In this document: positions 8,601 through 16,918 of the stretch, piece after piece
Position numbering within the stretch: the first letter of the stretch is position 1
Layout: the number at the start of each line of letters is the position of its first letter
Assembly: GCA_937976305.1 (NCBI GenBank)
Contig: CALJSB010000051.1
Span: 1-53,633 of the forward strand
Direction: 5' to 3'
DNA: 53,633 nt
Source: an uncultured Acidimicrobiales bacterium
GTDB lineage: Bacteria; Actinomycetota; Acidimicrobiia; Acidimicrobiales; SZUA-35
Made by a program: the position numbers and the translations under genes
Notes under the pieces: model-generated
What the model was told of the DNA's origin: nothing
The model's database searches: none
The model's input: the letters and a program-made list of their open reading frames with translations, nothing else

Positions 8601-10334
8601 GTGGCATCTGAGTCTTCCGAAAACCCCGATGCCTCGACGGCAGCCAAGACAGACGACCCCTCGCTCGCGGCCGAGATCGTCGCCACCGAACAGGTTCGCG
8701 GGGTGATGAGCTTTCTGGTGTTTGCCATGCTGGGCGGGTTCGTCGGGCTCATGGTGGCCGGGCTCGAATGGTTCACGGTTGAAGCCGTTCTCCAAGGCCT
8801 CGTCGAAGCGCCGCGATGGCTACAGGTTGTGGCTCCCGGCATTGGCTTGGCTCTCGCCGCAGGGCTTCGCTACCTGTTTCGAGACAGTCGAACCTCAACC
8901 TCTGACGACTACGTCAAGTCGTTCCACTCCGGCGAGCGACTTCGGCTGACAGCACTCGGCCCTCGTCTCACCGGATCGATGGCAACCATCGGCACCGGCG
9001 GCGCTGTCGGGTTCGAGGGCCCATCGGTGCTCCTGGGCGCCACCTTTGGCCAGTGGATCGGGGCCAAGTGGCCGAAGATCGTCGGGTTCCGCAGCGACAG
9101 AACGCTCCTGATCGCCGGCGCCGCGGCTGGTGTCGCCGCCGTTTTCAAAGCACCGGCTACGGGTGTGCTTTTCGCCCTCGAAGTTCCCTACCGACGAGAT
9201 ATCTCACGCCACGCCCTTATCCCCGCACTGGTGGCCGCCGCAAGCGCCTACCTCGTGTTTGTTCTCATCCTCGGCGGCGATCGGTTGATCGAAGTCGCCA
9301 TCCCCGAGTTCAGCTTCAGCGAAGAGATCGGCGGAGCGATCGTGCTCGGATTCGCCGCTGGAATCGTTGCCCGCGGCCTTGTCCAACTCTTCGCTGCGTC
9401 GAAGGCGGCACCCAAGAAGGTTCCCGCCCGCTACCTGATCCCGGTGTCCGCCCTCGCCCTCGCCTTGAGCGTTTTGGCTGCCGGCCCACTTGTTGACCTG
9501 CCGGTGACCCTCGGCCCTGGTGCCAATGCCGTGGTCGATGTGGTGCTCGATCCAGGCATCGGCGTGTGGACCATCGTCGCCCTTTTCCTCCTTCGTGCCG
9601 TCGCCACCTCGGCCACGCTCGCCGGTGGTGGTTTGGGTGGCGTGTTCATCCCGCTTGCCGTGCAGGGCCTGCTGCTCGGTCGCATTGTCGAGGTCGTGTT
9701 CGACGCACCGTCAACAGGGCTGTTTCCCGTCATCGGCCTCGCTGCGGTGTTGGGTGCCGGCTACCGCACCCCGCTGGCCGCCGTCATGTTCGTGGCCGAA
9801 ACCACCGGCCGGGCCGAGTTCGTGATCCCGGCCCTCATCGCCACCGCCGTGAGCCAGGCCTTGATGGGCGAAACATCAATCTCCGATGGTCAGGTAAGCG
9901 CACGGCAGGGTGCGCTCGAGCGGCGACTCGGGTTGCCGGTGCGCTCGGTGGCCATCACCGAGATGGGCCACGTGTCACCTGACGATCCCTTGCTCGAAGT
10001 GATCGACCGCTACGGCATGAGCCCACCGGCGCCCGCCGTGCCCGTGATCGGCGACAACGGCTACGAGGGTCTGCTGGTGCTGCACGACATGGCCAACATC
10101 ATGTTCACCGTCGGTATCGAAGCCACGGTTGCCGACTGCGTCAGGCGCAACGTGCAATCGGTCGGCCCCGACGACCCGGCCATGAAGGCGGCCAAGCTGA
10201 TGAACGATGGTGACACCGCGGCGGTGGCCATCATCGAAGACGGCAAGGCCCTCGGCGTGGTGAGCGCGCTGTCGCTCACCGGCCTGCGAGAGGTCGAGAG
10301 CGACGACTTCTTGGACCGGCCAGGGTTTCAGTAG
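8601..10334 (+). CDS. ClC-type chloride channel/antiporter with CBS domains
   Basis: A 577-residue integral membrane protein of the ClC family, moving chloride by a channel or chloride/proton exchange. The membrane domain (about 35-420) has GTGGAVGFEGPSVLLG, which contains the gating-glutamate position of the G-x-E-G-P motif, and LAGGGLGGVFIPLAVQG, the selectivity loop. A C-terminal cytosolic part (about 430-570) contains two degenerate CBS-like halves (ITEMGHVSPDDPLLEVIDRY and NVQSVGPDDPAMKAAKLM) that may bind adenine nucleotides. The internal proton glutamate of exchangers cannot be placed with certainty, so channel versus antiporter is open. The start is GTG at 8601 with weak Shine-Dalgarno. 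It converges with metZ 23 bases away. Confidence 0.9.
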   Translation: MASESSENPDASTAAKTDDPSLAAEIVATEQVRGVMSFLVFAMLGGFVGLMVAGLEWFTVEAVLQGLVEAPRWLQVVAPGIGLALAAGLRYLFRDSRTSTSDDYVKSFHSGERLRLTALGPRLTGSMATIGTGGAVGFEGPSVLLGATFGQWIGAKWPKIVGFRSDRTLLIAGAAAGVAAVFKAPATGVLFALEVPYRRDISRHALIPALVAAASAYLVFVLILGGDRLIEVAIPEFSFSEEIGGAIVLGFAAGIVARGLVQLFAASKAAPKKVPARYLIPVSALALALSVLAAGPLVDLPVTLGPGANAVVDVVLDPGIGVWTIVALFLLRAVATSATLAGGGLGGVFIPLAVQGLLLGRIVEVVFDAPSTGLFPVIGLAAVLGAGYRTPLAAVMFVAETTGRAEFVIPALIATAVSQALMGETSISDGQVSARQGALERRLGLPVRSVAITEMGHVSPDDPLLEVIDRYGMSPPAPAVPVIGDNGYEGLLVLHDMANIMFTVGIEATVADCVRRNVQSVGPDDPAMKAAKLMNDGDTAAVAIIEDGKALGVVSALSLTGLREVESDDFLDRPGFQ

Positions 10335-10357
10335 TTACCCGGCGAGCGCACCTGGCT

Positions 10358-11551
10358 TCAGCCAGCGAGGGCTTTGTCGAGGTCGGTCCAGAGATCTTCG
10401 ATGTCTTCGAGTCCGACCGAGAGCCGCAACAGCCCATCGGTGATACCGACTTCAGCCCGCATCTCGGGCCCGAGGCGACGGTGAGTGGTGGTGGCCGGGT
10501 GGGTCACGAGGCTCTTCGAATCGCCCACGTTGTTGGAGATGTCGACCAGTTGCAGGCTGTCGGCCACCGCAAAGGCCCGGCTCTGGCTGCCGACATCGAT
10601 CGTCAAGATCGTGCCGCCTGCTTGCATCTGGGATCGAGCCAGGTCGGCCTGCGGGTGTGAATCGAGGAACGGGTAGCGAACCCGGTCGACTCGCTGATCG
10701 GCTTCGAGCCTCGTGGCGAGTTCGTGGGCGGCACTGGTCATCGCGTCGACCCGCAGTCGAAGTGTCTCGAGACCCTTGCTGAGGACCCACGCGTTGAACG
10801 GGCTGAGCGACGGGCCGGTGTGCCGGGTGAACCCCATCAGCGGCCCCTTGATGAACTCTTCGGTTCCCAACACCGCGCCGCCGAGGGTGCGACCTTGACC
10901 GTCGATGTGCTTTGTTGCCGAATACACGACGACATCGGCGCCGAGGTCGAGCGGCCGTTGCAGGACCGGGCTCGCAAACACGTTGTCGACGATGACGATG
11001 GCTCCGGCCGCGTGGGCAAGCTCAGCCACTGCGGCCAAGTCGACCAGATCGAGCCCCGGGTTCGAGGGCGTTTCAAGGAAGACAGCCTGCGCTCCTGTGG
11101 CGAGGGCATGTTCCCATTCCTCGATCGACGTGCCGTCGACAAGCGTTGTGTCGACCCCCATCCGAGGAAGAATCTCGTCGAGGATCACAAAGCACGATCC
11201 GAACAGCGCCCGCGAACCAACCACTCGATCGCCGGCCTTCAGGAAGCACGCCATCGATGCGTAGACCGCAGCCATGCCGCTTGCTGTGGCCAGACAGGCC
11301 TCGGCCCCTTCGATGAGTCGGAGGCGCTCTTCGAAGACCGACACGGTGGGATTGCCGTAGCGGCCGTAGATGTAGCGTTCCTGTTCACCCGCAAACGCCG
11401 CCTCGGCCTCAGCGGCTGAGCCGTAGACAAATCCGGACGTCGGGTAGATCGCTTCGGCTGTTTCGTCGAACTGGGAGCGAATGAGGCCGCCCCGTATGAG
11501 CTTGGTCGCTTCGTTCCAGTCGTCTTCGTTCATGCCCTGAGCTGGAGTCAT
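10358..11551 (-). CDS. metZ: O-succinylhomoserine sulfhydrylase
   Basis: PLP enzyme making homocysteine from O-succinylhomoserine (or the acetyl ester) and sulfide. The 397-residue protein matches MetZ: IYPTSGFVYGSAAEAEAAF, ERYIYGRYGNPTV, CLATASGMAAVYA for phosphate binding, VDNVFASPVLQRPL, and YSATKHIDGQGRTLGG with the Schiff-base Lys, then SNNVGDSKSLVTHPATTTH. Separation from cystathionine gamma-synthase rests on these sequence features and is fairly but not fully certain. The ATG at 11551 overlaps the rhodanese stop (ATGA); a longer open frame extends upstream but lies in the rhodanese gene. Coupling to a rhodanese suggests that gene helps supply or handle sulfide. Confidence 0.88.
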   Translation of the reverse strand: MTPAQGMNEDDWNEATKLIRGGLIRSQFDETAEAIYPTSGFVYGSAAEAEAAFAGEQERYIYGRYGNPTVSVFEERLRLIEGAEACLATASGMAAVYASMACFLKAGDRVVGSRALFGSCFVILDEILPRMGVDTTLVDGTSIEEWEHALATGAQAVFLETPSNPGLDLVDLAAVAELAHAAGAIVIVDNVFASPVLQRPLDLGADVVVYSATKHIDGQGRTLGGAVLGTEEFIKGPLMGFTRHTGPSLSPFNAWVLSKGLETLRLRVDAMTSAAHELATRLEADQRVDRVRYPFLDSHPQADLARSQMQAGGTILTIDVGSQSRAFAVADSLQLVDISNNVGDSKSLVTHPATTTHRRLGPEMRAEVGITDGLLRLSVGLEDIEDLWTDLDKALAG

Positions 11552-11967
11552 GGTGTGGTCGACGGCAAGTGGTCCTTCCAACCACCCTCGTGTTGACCGC
11601 TCGGACCAATCGGGCCTTCGAACCCAGCCGAGATGTTGTGAACCTGAGCGAATCCGGCTGCGGCCATGGTCATGCCCGCAGCATGGGACCGGGCGCCGGA
11701 TCGACACAGCATGAGGATCGGCTGATCTGGCTCGAGACCAGCGGTCGCCTGCGCGAGAAACTCGGGATTGGGTCGCCCATCGGGCGCCATCACCCACTCG
11801 ACGTAGCGAACGTCGTTGCTGAGGCTCGAGAGGTCTGGGGTGCCGATGTGTTGCCATTCACCCTCGGTCCGAACGTCGATGAGCACGGCACGTTCATCGT
11901 TCTCGAGCATCGCCCAGGCGGCGTGGAGATCGAGATCGTGTGACATCTGTTCGCCTGTTGGTGACAT
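11548..11967 (-). CDS. rhodanese-like sulfurtransferase
   Basis: A single-domain rhodanese of 139 residues. The active-site loop is CRSGARS with the persulfide Cys at 88; the family strands VLIDVRTEGEWQHIG and VHNISAGFEGP frame it. Such proteins carry sulfane sulfur as a Cys-persulfide and pass it to an acceptor. The loop composition fits thiosulfate- or polysulfide-type rhodaneses, but the donor is unknown. The ATG at 11967 has GGAGG four bases upstream; an internal ATG at 11946 is less well supported. It is the first gene of a two-gene operon with metZ and is divergent from the peroxiredoxin gene. Confidence 0.88.
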   Translation of the reverse strand: MSPTGEQMSHDLDLHAAWAMLENDERAVLIDVRTEGEWQHIGTPDLSSLSNDVRYVEWVMAPDGRPNPEFLAQATAGLEPDQPILMLCRSGARSHAAGMTMAAAGFAQVHNISAGFEGPIGPSGQHEGGWKDHLPSTTP

Positions 11968-11986
11968 GTTTCCTCCGGGCCCATTT

Positions 11987-12032
11987 TTGACAGGCCAGAT
12001 AATACCGGACTAATTCGATCGGGAATGTCCAG
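11987..12032. promoter_or_regulatory. candidate promoter and dyad between rhodanese and peroxiredoxin genes
   Basis: The 136-base divergent gap is AT-richer than its surroundings. On the plus strand TTGACA at 11987-11992 is followed after 17 bases by CTAATT (12010-12015), a possible sigma-A promoter for the peroxiredoxin. On the minus strand TATTAT (12004 to 11999) could be a -10 for rhodanese-metZ. CCGGAC (12005-12010) and GTCCAG (12027-12032) form an imperfect dyad over both, a possible operator site. Read by eye only. Confidence 0.35.
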
Positions 12033-12061
12033 TTTAGATCGGTAGCGTACGAACTACTGGT

Positions 12062-12078
12062 GCCGAAACGACTTCGGC
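12062..12078 (+). other. hairpin in peroxiredoxin leader
   Basis: GCCGAA and TTCGGC pair around a 5-base loop, about 25 bases before the start codon of the peroxiredoxin gene and 11 bases before its Shine-Dalgarno. It is not followed by a T-run, so it is not a standard terminator. It may stabilise the transcript. Confidence 0.35.
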
Positions 12079-12103
12079 GCAACCTATCGAGAGGATTCTC
12101 ACC

Positions 12104-12739
12104 ATGGCGCTCCGACTTGGCGACACCGCCCCCGACTTCACCGCACCGACCACTGATGGCGAGATCAGCTTCCACGAGTGGAAGAAGGACAGCTGGGCTG
12201 TGTTGTTCTCCCACCCGAAGGACTTCACGCCGGTGTGCACCACCGAGCTCGGCTACACGGCCAAGTTGAAGTCAGACTTCGAGGCTCGTAACACCAAGGC
12301 AATCGCCGTGAGCGTCGATGGCCTCGAAGATCACAACGCCTGGGTCGGCGACATCCTCGAGACCCAGGGCACCGCCGTCAACTTTCCGTTGATCGCCGAC
12401 CCGGATCGCACCGTCGCCGATCTCTACGACATGATCCACCCCAATGCCAACGACACGCTCACGGTGCGATCGGTCTTCATCATCGACCCGGCCAACAAGG
12501 TGCGGCTCACCCTCACCTACCCGGCCGCTACCGGCCGCAACTTCACCGAGATTCTGCGGGTGCTCGACTCGCTACAGCTCACCGACGGCTACAAGGTGGC
12601 AACACCGGTCAACTGGACACACGGCGACGACGTGATCGTCTCGCCGGCGCTGTCAGATGACGAGGCCAGCGAACTGTTCCCGGCCGGGTTTACTACGGTG
12701 AAGCCGTATCTTCGCACCACCGCACAACCCAACAAGTAG
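12104..12739 (+). CDS. 1-Cys peroxiredoxin (Prx6 type)
   Basis: Thiol peroxidase reducing hydrogen peroxide and alkyl hydroperoxides. The 211-residue protein has LFSHPKDFTPVCTTELG with the peroxidatic Cys45 and the conserved Thr and Pro; Cys45 is the only cysteine, so it must be resolved by an external thiol. The long C-terminal domain (about 150-211) with NWTHGDDVIVSPAL and GFTTVKPYLR is typical of the Prx6/1-Cys group rather than AhpC. GAGAGGA ends eight bases before the ATG. It is divergent from rhodanese-metZ; regulation by oxidative or sulfur stress is plausible from context only. Confidence 0.92.
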   Translation: MALRLGDTAPDFTAPTTDGEISFHEWKKDSWAVLFSHPKDFTPVCTTELGYTAKLKSDFEARNTKAIAVSVDGLEDHNAWVGDILETQGTAVNFPLIADPDRTVADLYDMIHPNANDTLTVRSVFIIDPANKVRLTLTYPAATGRNFTEILRVLDSLQLTDGYKVATPVNWTHGDDVIVSPALSDDEASELFPAGFTTVKPYLRTTAQPNK

Positions 12740-12759
12740 CAGCCAGACAGGGAGCTCAC

Positions 12760-13572
12760 ATGGATGAGGTCTTCGGCGATGCAGCCATGGCCATGGTCGT
12801 CGGCGACCTCAACCAATTGACGTCAGTGCTCGACGCCTCGCCCGACCTCGTCAGCCAGGAGTCGTCCGTCGGCCACCCGACGCTGCTCCAACTCGTGGCG
12901 TGTGAGGCCCACAACTTGCCTGACCCGGCGGCATCAGCCGAAGTCCTGATCGGCCGCGGTGCACCCCTTGATGGGCCACTTGTTGCCGCCGCCGGATGCG
13001 GCAGCATCGCGGTGCTGAACACCATCTTGGATGCTGGTGCACCGGTCGGTGGCGTCACCGAGTGGACACCTCTCGACGAAGCCATCTACTGGGATCAAGG
13101 CGACACCATCAAGGTGCTGTTGGATCGAGGGGCCACGGCTCATCGTCTGCGCATCACCGCCGGACTCGGCCGCGCCGATGCCATCGCCAACTGGTTCGAC
13201 GACACCGTCCTGCGAGCAGACGCTGGCCCCGTCGCCTCCCCCTTTGCTGAGACGGTCCCAGAGGACCGAGCCAATGATCCGACCGACATCATCGACCACG
13301 CCTTTGTGATGGCCGTCAACGCAGGCCATCGAGAAACGGGCGAAGCGCTGCTGGAGCGAGGGGCTCGGATCAACGCCAAGCCGCCAGGGTTCCATTGGCA
13401 GGGAGCAGCCCTCCACGCCGCCTGCTGGCGAGGCAACGTCGAGTTGGTCGATTGGCTCCTTTCGGTCGGCGCCGATCCGACGCTACGTGACGACATGGTC
13501 GACGCCGATGCGGTCGGGTGGGCTGCCTACCACGAGCATCACGAGCTGGCGGAGCGGCTGCGGAGCAGGTAG
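12760..13572 (+). CDS. ankyrin-repeat protein
   Basis: A 270-residue cytosolic protein made of ankyrin repeats, which usually mediate protein binding. Repeat units are visible as LLDRGATAHRLRITAGLGRAD, cut here to its pattern of L-L-x-x-G-A, and again in LLERGARINAKPP, AALHAACWRGNVELVDWLL and SVGADPTLRDD; four to six repeats can be counted, some degenerate. No catalytic domain is present. AGGGAG lies eight bases before the ATG, and the gene follows the peroxiredoxin by 20 bases in the same direction, so the two are probably co-transcribed. Pairing of an ankyrin protein with a peroxide-detoxifying enzyme is known for catalases in other bacteria, but a shared role here is inference. Confidence 0.82.
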   Translation: MDEVFGDAAMAMVVGDLNQLTSVLDASPDLVSQESSVGHPTLLQLVACEAHNLPDPAASAEVLIGRGAPLDGPLVAAAGCGSIAVLNTILDAGAPVGGVTEWTPLDEAIYWDQGDTIKVLLDRGATAHRLRITAGLGRADAIANWFDDTVLRADAGPVASPFAETVPEDRANDPTDIIDHAFVMAVNAGHRETGEALLERGARINAKPPGFHWQGAALHAACWRGNVELVDWLLSVGADPTLRDDMVDADAVGWAAYHEHHELAERLRSR

Positions 13573-13629
13573 CGAGGGCAACCATGATGAAAATTGTGAC
13601 CGCCGAGGATGATCGGCCACACTTCAGCC

Positions 13630-14637
13630 ATGCAGATCGACACCTTCCTCTCCCCCAACCTCAAGACCGCAGGCGAGTCAGCAAAGGCCGCTGAAGAGGC
13701 CGGCTACGACGCGATGTGGACGGCCGAAACGGCGCACGATCCGTTCTTCCCGATCGCCCTGGCTGCGCCGCACACCTCCTCGATCAAGCTCGGCACATCG
13801 ATTGCTGTCGCCTTTGCTCGCAACCCGATGCTGCTCGCCAACATTGGCTACGACCTCAACTCACTCTCTGACGGCCGCTTCGTCATGGGTCTCGGCTCAC
13901 AGATCAAGCCGCACATCACCAAGCGGTTCTCGATGGAGTGGAGCAAGCCGGCGGCCCGCATGCGCGAGATGGTGCAAGCCATGCACGCCATCTGGGACTG
14001 CTGGGAGGACGGCTCTCGCCTCGACTTCAAGGGTGAGTTCTACACCCACTCGATCATGACGCCATTCTTCAATCCCGGGCCCAACCCGGCAGGTAAGCCG
14101 AAGGTCTACCTCGCCGGTGTCGGCCCGCTGATGACCAAGGTCGCTGGCGAAGTGTGCGACGGCTTCTTCTGCCATCCATTCACTACCGCCGAGTTCTTGC
14201 GAGACGTCACGATCCCGGCCCTCGACGAAGGGCGAGCGGTGAGCGGCGCCTCAGCCGATGGGTTCGAAGTGTGCCTGCCTGCCTTTGTCGTGACCGGCAA
14301 CAACGAGGACGAGATGACCAAGGCCGCCGAGGCCGTGAAGGGCCAGATCTCGTTCTATGGCTCGACGCCCGCTTACCGAGGTGTGCTCGAGCATCACGGC
14401 TGGGGTGATCTGCAGACCGAGCTGAACACGCTGTCGAAGCAGGGCGAGTGGAAGACCATGGCCGGCCTGATCGACGACGACATGCTCAACACCTTCGCCG
14501 TGGTTGGTGAGCCATCGACCATCGCTGCGGGCCTTACCGAGCGGTTCGGTGACACCGTTCAGCGACTCAGCTTCAACACCATGGGCGCCACAGCAGACGA
14601 CACCCTCGCCCCCGTCATCGACGGGCTTCGTAACTAG
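13630..14637 (+). CDS. LLM-class F420-dependent oxidoreductase (TIGR03617-like)
   Basis: A luciferase-like monooxygenase-fold protein of 335 residues, the group that in actinobacteria commonly uses coenzyme F420. Marks are AAEEAGYDAMWTAETAHDPF at the N terminus, LGTSIAVAFARNPM for the first barrel strands, GRFVMGLGSQIKPHI with the flavin-phosphate region, and KVYLAGVGPLMTKVAGEVCDG. The overall pattern recalls the TIGR03617 subfamily; the substrate is unknown. ATG at 13630 is chosen because it begins the barrel directly (MQIDTFLSP); an ATG at 13609 would add seven residues and has no better ribosome site. Its 3' end overlaps the convergent Nudix gene by 23 bases. Confidence 0.85.
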   Translation: MQIDTFLSPNLKTAGESAKAAEEAGYDAMWTAETAHDPFFPIALAAPHTSSIKLGTSIAVAFARNPMLLANIGYDLNSLSDGRFVMGLGSQIKPHITKRFSMEWSKPAARMREMVQAMHAIWDCWEDGSRLDFKGEFYTHSIMTPFFNPGPNPAGKPKVYLAGVGPLMTKVAGEVCDGFFCHPFTTAEFLRDVTIPALDEGRAVSGASADGFEVCLPAFVVTGNNEDEMTKAAEAVKGQISFYGSTPAYRGVLEHHGWGDLQTELNTLSKQGEWKTMAGLIDDDMLNTFAVVGEPSTIAAGLTERFGDTVQRLSFNTMGATADDTLAPVIDGLRN

Positions 14638-15121
14638 CGGCCCATGCCTGAAGCACGGCCGGCTGGTGGTTGGGAAACCCCATCTCCGGCAGTGCATCCG
14701 GGCCAAACCAGCCGAACTCACTGGCCTCAACCGGATCGAGTTCGGGCACGGGCCGCTCGCCACTCGCGAGGGCGACGTAGTACACGTTGAGAATTGACAA
14801 CGGGTGTTCGGCTGGGCCGTAGGTGTCCATCCACATGCCGAGCTGGTCCGCAAGCTCCACGTTGGTGATGCCGGTCTCTTCTTCGAGTTCTCGGAGCGCC
14901 GTACGTTCTGGGTGTTCGCCCACCTCGCAGAAGCCCCCGGGAACATCCCAGGTGCCGATCCACGGCTCGTGGGCCCGCCTGATCAACAGCACCTCGCCCT
15001 CGTGTTCGACGAGCACGCCGGCACATGGCCGGGGGTTGGCCCAAAACTGCTCACCACAGTGCTCGCAGGCAAACGGCCGCACCGCCTCGACACGCTCGCC
15101 ACAGGCCGAGCAGAAGGTCAT
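14615..15121 (-). CDS. Nudix hydrolase with N-terminal zinc ribbon
   Basis: A 168-residue Nudix pyrophosphohydrolase. The N terminus is a zinc ribbon with two C-x-x-C pairs (CSACGERV and CEHCGEQF), and the Nudix box from about residue 63 fits the G-x5-E-x7-R-E-x2-E-E-x-G-x consensus exactly (GGFCEVGEHPERTALRELEE with TGI). This arrangement resembles NudC-like and ADP-ribose/NADH pyrophosphatase relatives, but the substrate is not certain. Start is ATG 15121 or GTG 15127; the first gives the tidy N terminus MTFCSACG. It is the last gene of the long minus-strand run and lies 24-30 bases after priA. Confidence 0.87.
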   Translation of the reverse strand: MTFCSACGERVEAVRPFACEHCGEQFWANPRPCAGVLVEHEGEVLLIRRAHEPWIGTWDVPGGFCEVGEHPERTALRELEEETGITNVELADQLGMWMDTYGPAEHPLSILNVYYVALASGERPVPELDPVEASEFGWFGPDALPEMGFPNHQPAVLQAWAASYEARR

Positions 15122-15151
15122 GAACACGGCTCGAAGATACCTCGTGAGAGC

Positions 15152-16897
15152 TCAGGCTCGGGGCGGGTCAACGGCGACCCGCAAACGGCCCTTCGGCCGT
15201 GGGGTTTCGGCCAGCACCGTCGCCAGCTCATCGGGCCCATCGGCCCGCAGCAGATACCGACCATCATCCCGAGGCCCAAGCACATTGATGTCGAGCCGAT
15301 CGAGCAGCGGTTCGACGAAGTCTCCGGCCGGCGGCCCGCCGATCTCGGCCAGCGCCCCAAAGGGCGGAAAGCTCATCGCTTCGCGCAGGGCTGATTCCTC
15401 ACTGGCGAAGCTGCCGGGGTCGGCGCTGAGGGCTCCTCGCAACACCCGATGATCGGGCGTTCGGGTTTGGATGAGGATTCGGCCGCCGCCAGCCCGAGGA
15501 CCAACCAGGCGAGCCGCTTGCACGATCAGGCTCATCGCTTGCTCGCCCGCCCGATAACGAGGGGCCAGTAACTCTTGGTCGAAGTCGAGGAACACGACGG
15601 CGTCTGCGTTGTTCACCCGGTGGAGCACGGCCTCCGTCCCGATCAGGATTCGCTCGCGGCCAACATCGGCTGCGTCGACCTCCGACGTCACCTCGGCGAC
15701 CGGCTCACCAGCCAGCGCCTCGAGCTCCTCGCGTGCCCGGCTAACGCCAAGCCGCAATCGCTTGAGCTTCGTGCCACCGCAGTTGGCACACACGAGCGGG
15801 CGCCGCTCCCCCCCGGGGCCGACGAGCTCACCATCGACTTCAGACATCAACCGTTCGCCGTCGTGGGTTCGCACCAGCTCACCGCAACCGGCGCAGGCCA
15901 GCATCGGCGATCGGCCCTTGCGGTTCAGCACGCAGATCACTCGATTGGTCGTCGAGCGCAACACCCGAACCAGCTCATCTGAAAACAGACCGCCCCGGGC
16001 GGGGTCACCGTCTCGTCGATCGACCACCTCGACGATCGGCCAACTCGCCCGCTCGGCGCTGCGGCTCGGCGCGATCACGTGATCGGCGAGGCGAAGCGCC
16101 ACCGGCGACGGTGCTGGCGACAGGAGTACTGCTGGCGCGCCTGCTCGCCGTGCTCGCTCGATGGCGACATCTCGAGCGTGCCAGGTTGGGTTCCGCTCCT
16201 CTTGCAAACGCTCGTCGTGCTCGTCGATCACCACGCTGTAGGCAAGCTGTCTGACTCGTCCCCAAGCGGCTTTGCGAGCGCCGATCACGGTGCCCCCAGC
16301 GGCGCCGAGCGCCCAATCACGACCGGCCAAGGCGACTCGACCTCCGGCCCGTCTGAGCTGACCGCCGAGGAACCGGGCCATACCGATGCTCGGTGTCACC
16401 ACAATGCCGTCGCCCAGGGCCGCTGCCCCAAGCAACCACGGAAACAGATCGGCATTGGGCGGCGTTCGCACCACCGTGACACCGGGCCGACCGAACACCT
16501 CGGCAATGTCGTTTGCGAGATCGGCTGGAGGGGCGGGCAGTGTGCGAGGGCCGGGCCCGCTGGGTAGTTGATCCACCATGGTGTCTGGCGACGCCATCTT
16601 GAGCAGCGGGGCGACCCGTCCCGACCATCGGTGGGCGGCCCACGTCGCGATATCGATCACCGCCTGGTCGGGGCCGAGCGAGGAGACCTTGGTGATCTCT
16701 CGCAACTCGACACCGGCGGGCGGATCGACATCGACCTCAACAACCCATCCGGCAACTCGACGCCCATGCAAGTCCATGCGGACAAGCGCGCCAACGTCGA
16801 CCGACTCGGCCCACCGAGCCGGCACGACGTAGTCGAACCGCTTGTCGAGACCGGAAACGTCAGGGAGCACCCGAACAATCCGGCCTGCGTCGCTCAT
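15152..16897 (-). CDS. priA: PriA, primosomal protein N' (helicase-deficient type)
   Basis: PriA reloads the replisome at stalled forks. This 581-residue protein keeps the N-terminal 3' DNA-binding domain (RIVRVLPDVSGLDKRFDYVVP) and the C-terminal region, but the helicase core is eroded: the Walker A position reads RTPPNADLFPWLLG with no G-K-T, and the DEAH position is IDEHDERLQ. The zinc region has only two Cys pairs (CAGC and CANC, about residues 345-385) where E. coli PriA has eight cysteines. This matches the reduced PriA known in actinobacteria, expected to act as a structural loader rather than an ATP-driven helicase. It lies 21 bases after metK. Confidence 0.88.
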   Translation of the reverse strand: MSDAGRIVRVLPDVSGLDKRFDYVVPARWAESVDVGALVRMDLHGRRVAGWVVEVDVDPPAGVELREITKVSSLGPDQAVIDIATWAAHRWSGRVAPLLKMASPDTMVDQLPSGPGPRTLPAPPADLANDIAEVFGRPGVTVVRTPPNADLFPWLLGAAALGDGIVVTPSIGMARFLGGQLRRAGGRVALAGRDWALGAAGGTVIGARKAAWGRVRQLAYSVVIDEHDERLQEERNPTWHARDVAIERARRAGAPAVLLSPAPSPVALRLADHVIAPSRSAERASWPIVEVVDRRDGDPARGGLFSDELVRVLRSTTNRVICVLNRKGRSPMLACAGCGELVRTHDGERLMSEVDGELVGPGGERRPLVCANCGGTKLKRLRLGVSRAREELEALAGEPVAEVTSEVDAADVGRERILIGTEAVLHRVNNADAVVFLDFDQELLAPRYRAGEQAMSLIVQAARLVGPRAGGGRILIQTRTPDHRVLRGALSADPGSFASEESALREAMSFPPFGALAEIGGPPAGDFVEPLLDRLDINVLGPRDDGRYLLRADGPDELATVLAETPRPKGRLRVAVDPPRA

Positions 16898-16918
16898 GAG
16901 TTAGCGGTCGCTCATAAC

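Noticed and set aside
10358-11857. Longer metZ start giving 499 residues
   Set aside because: The extra 102 residues lie within the rhodanese gene in another frame; the ATGA overlap at 11551 is far more likely.
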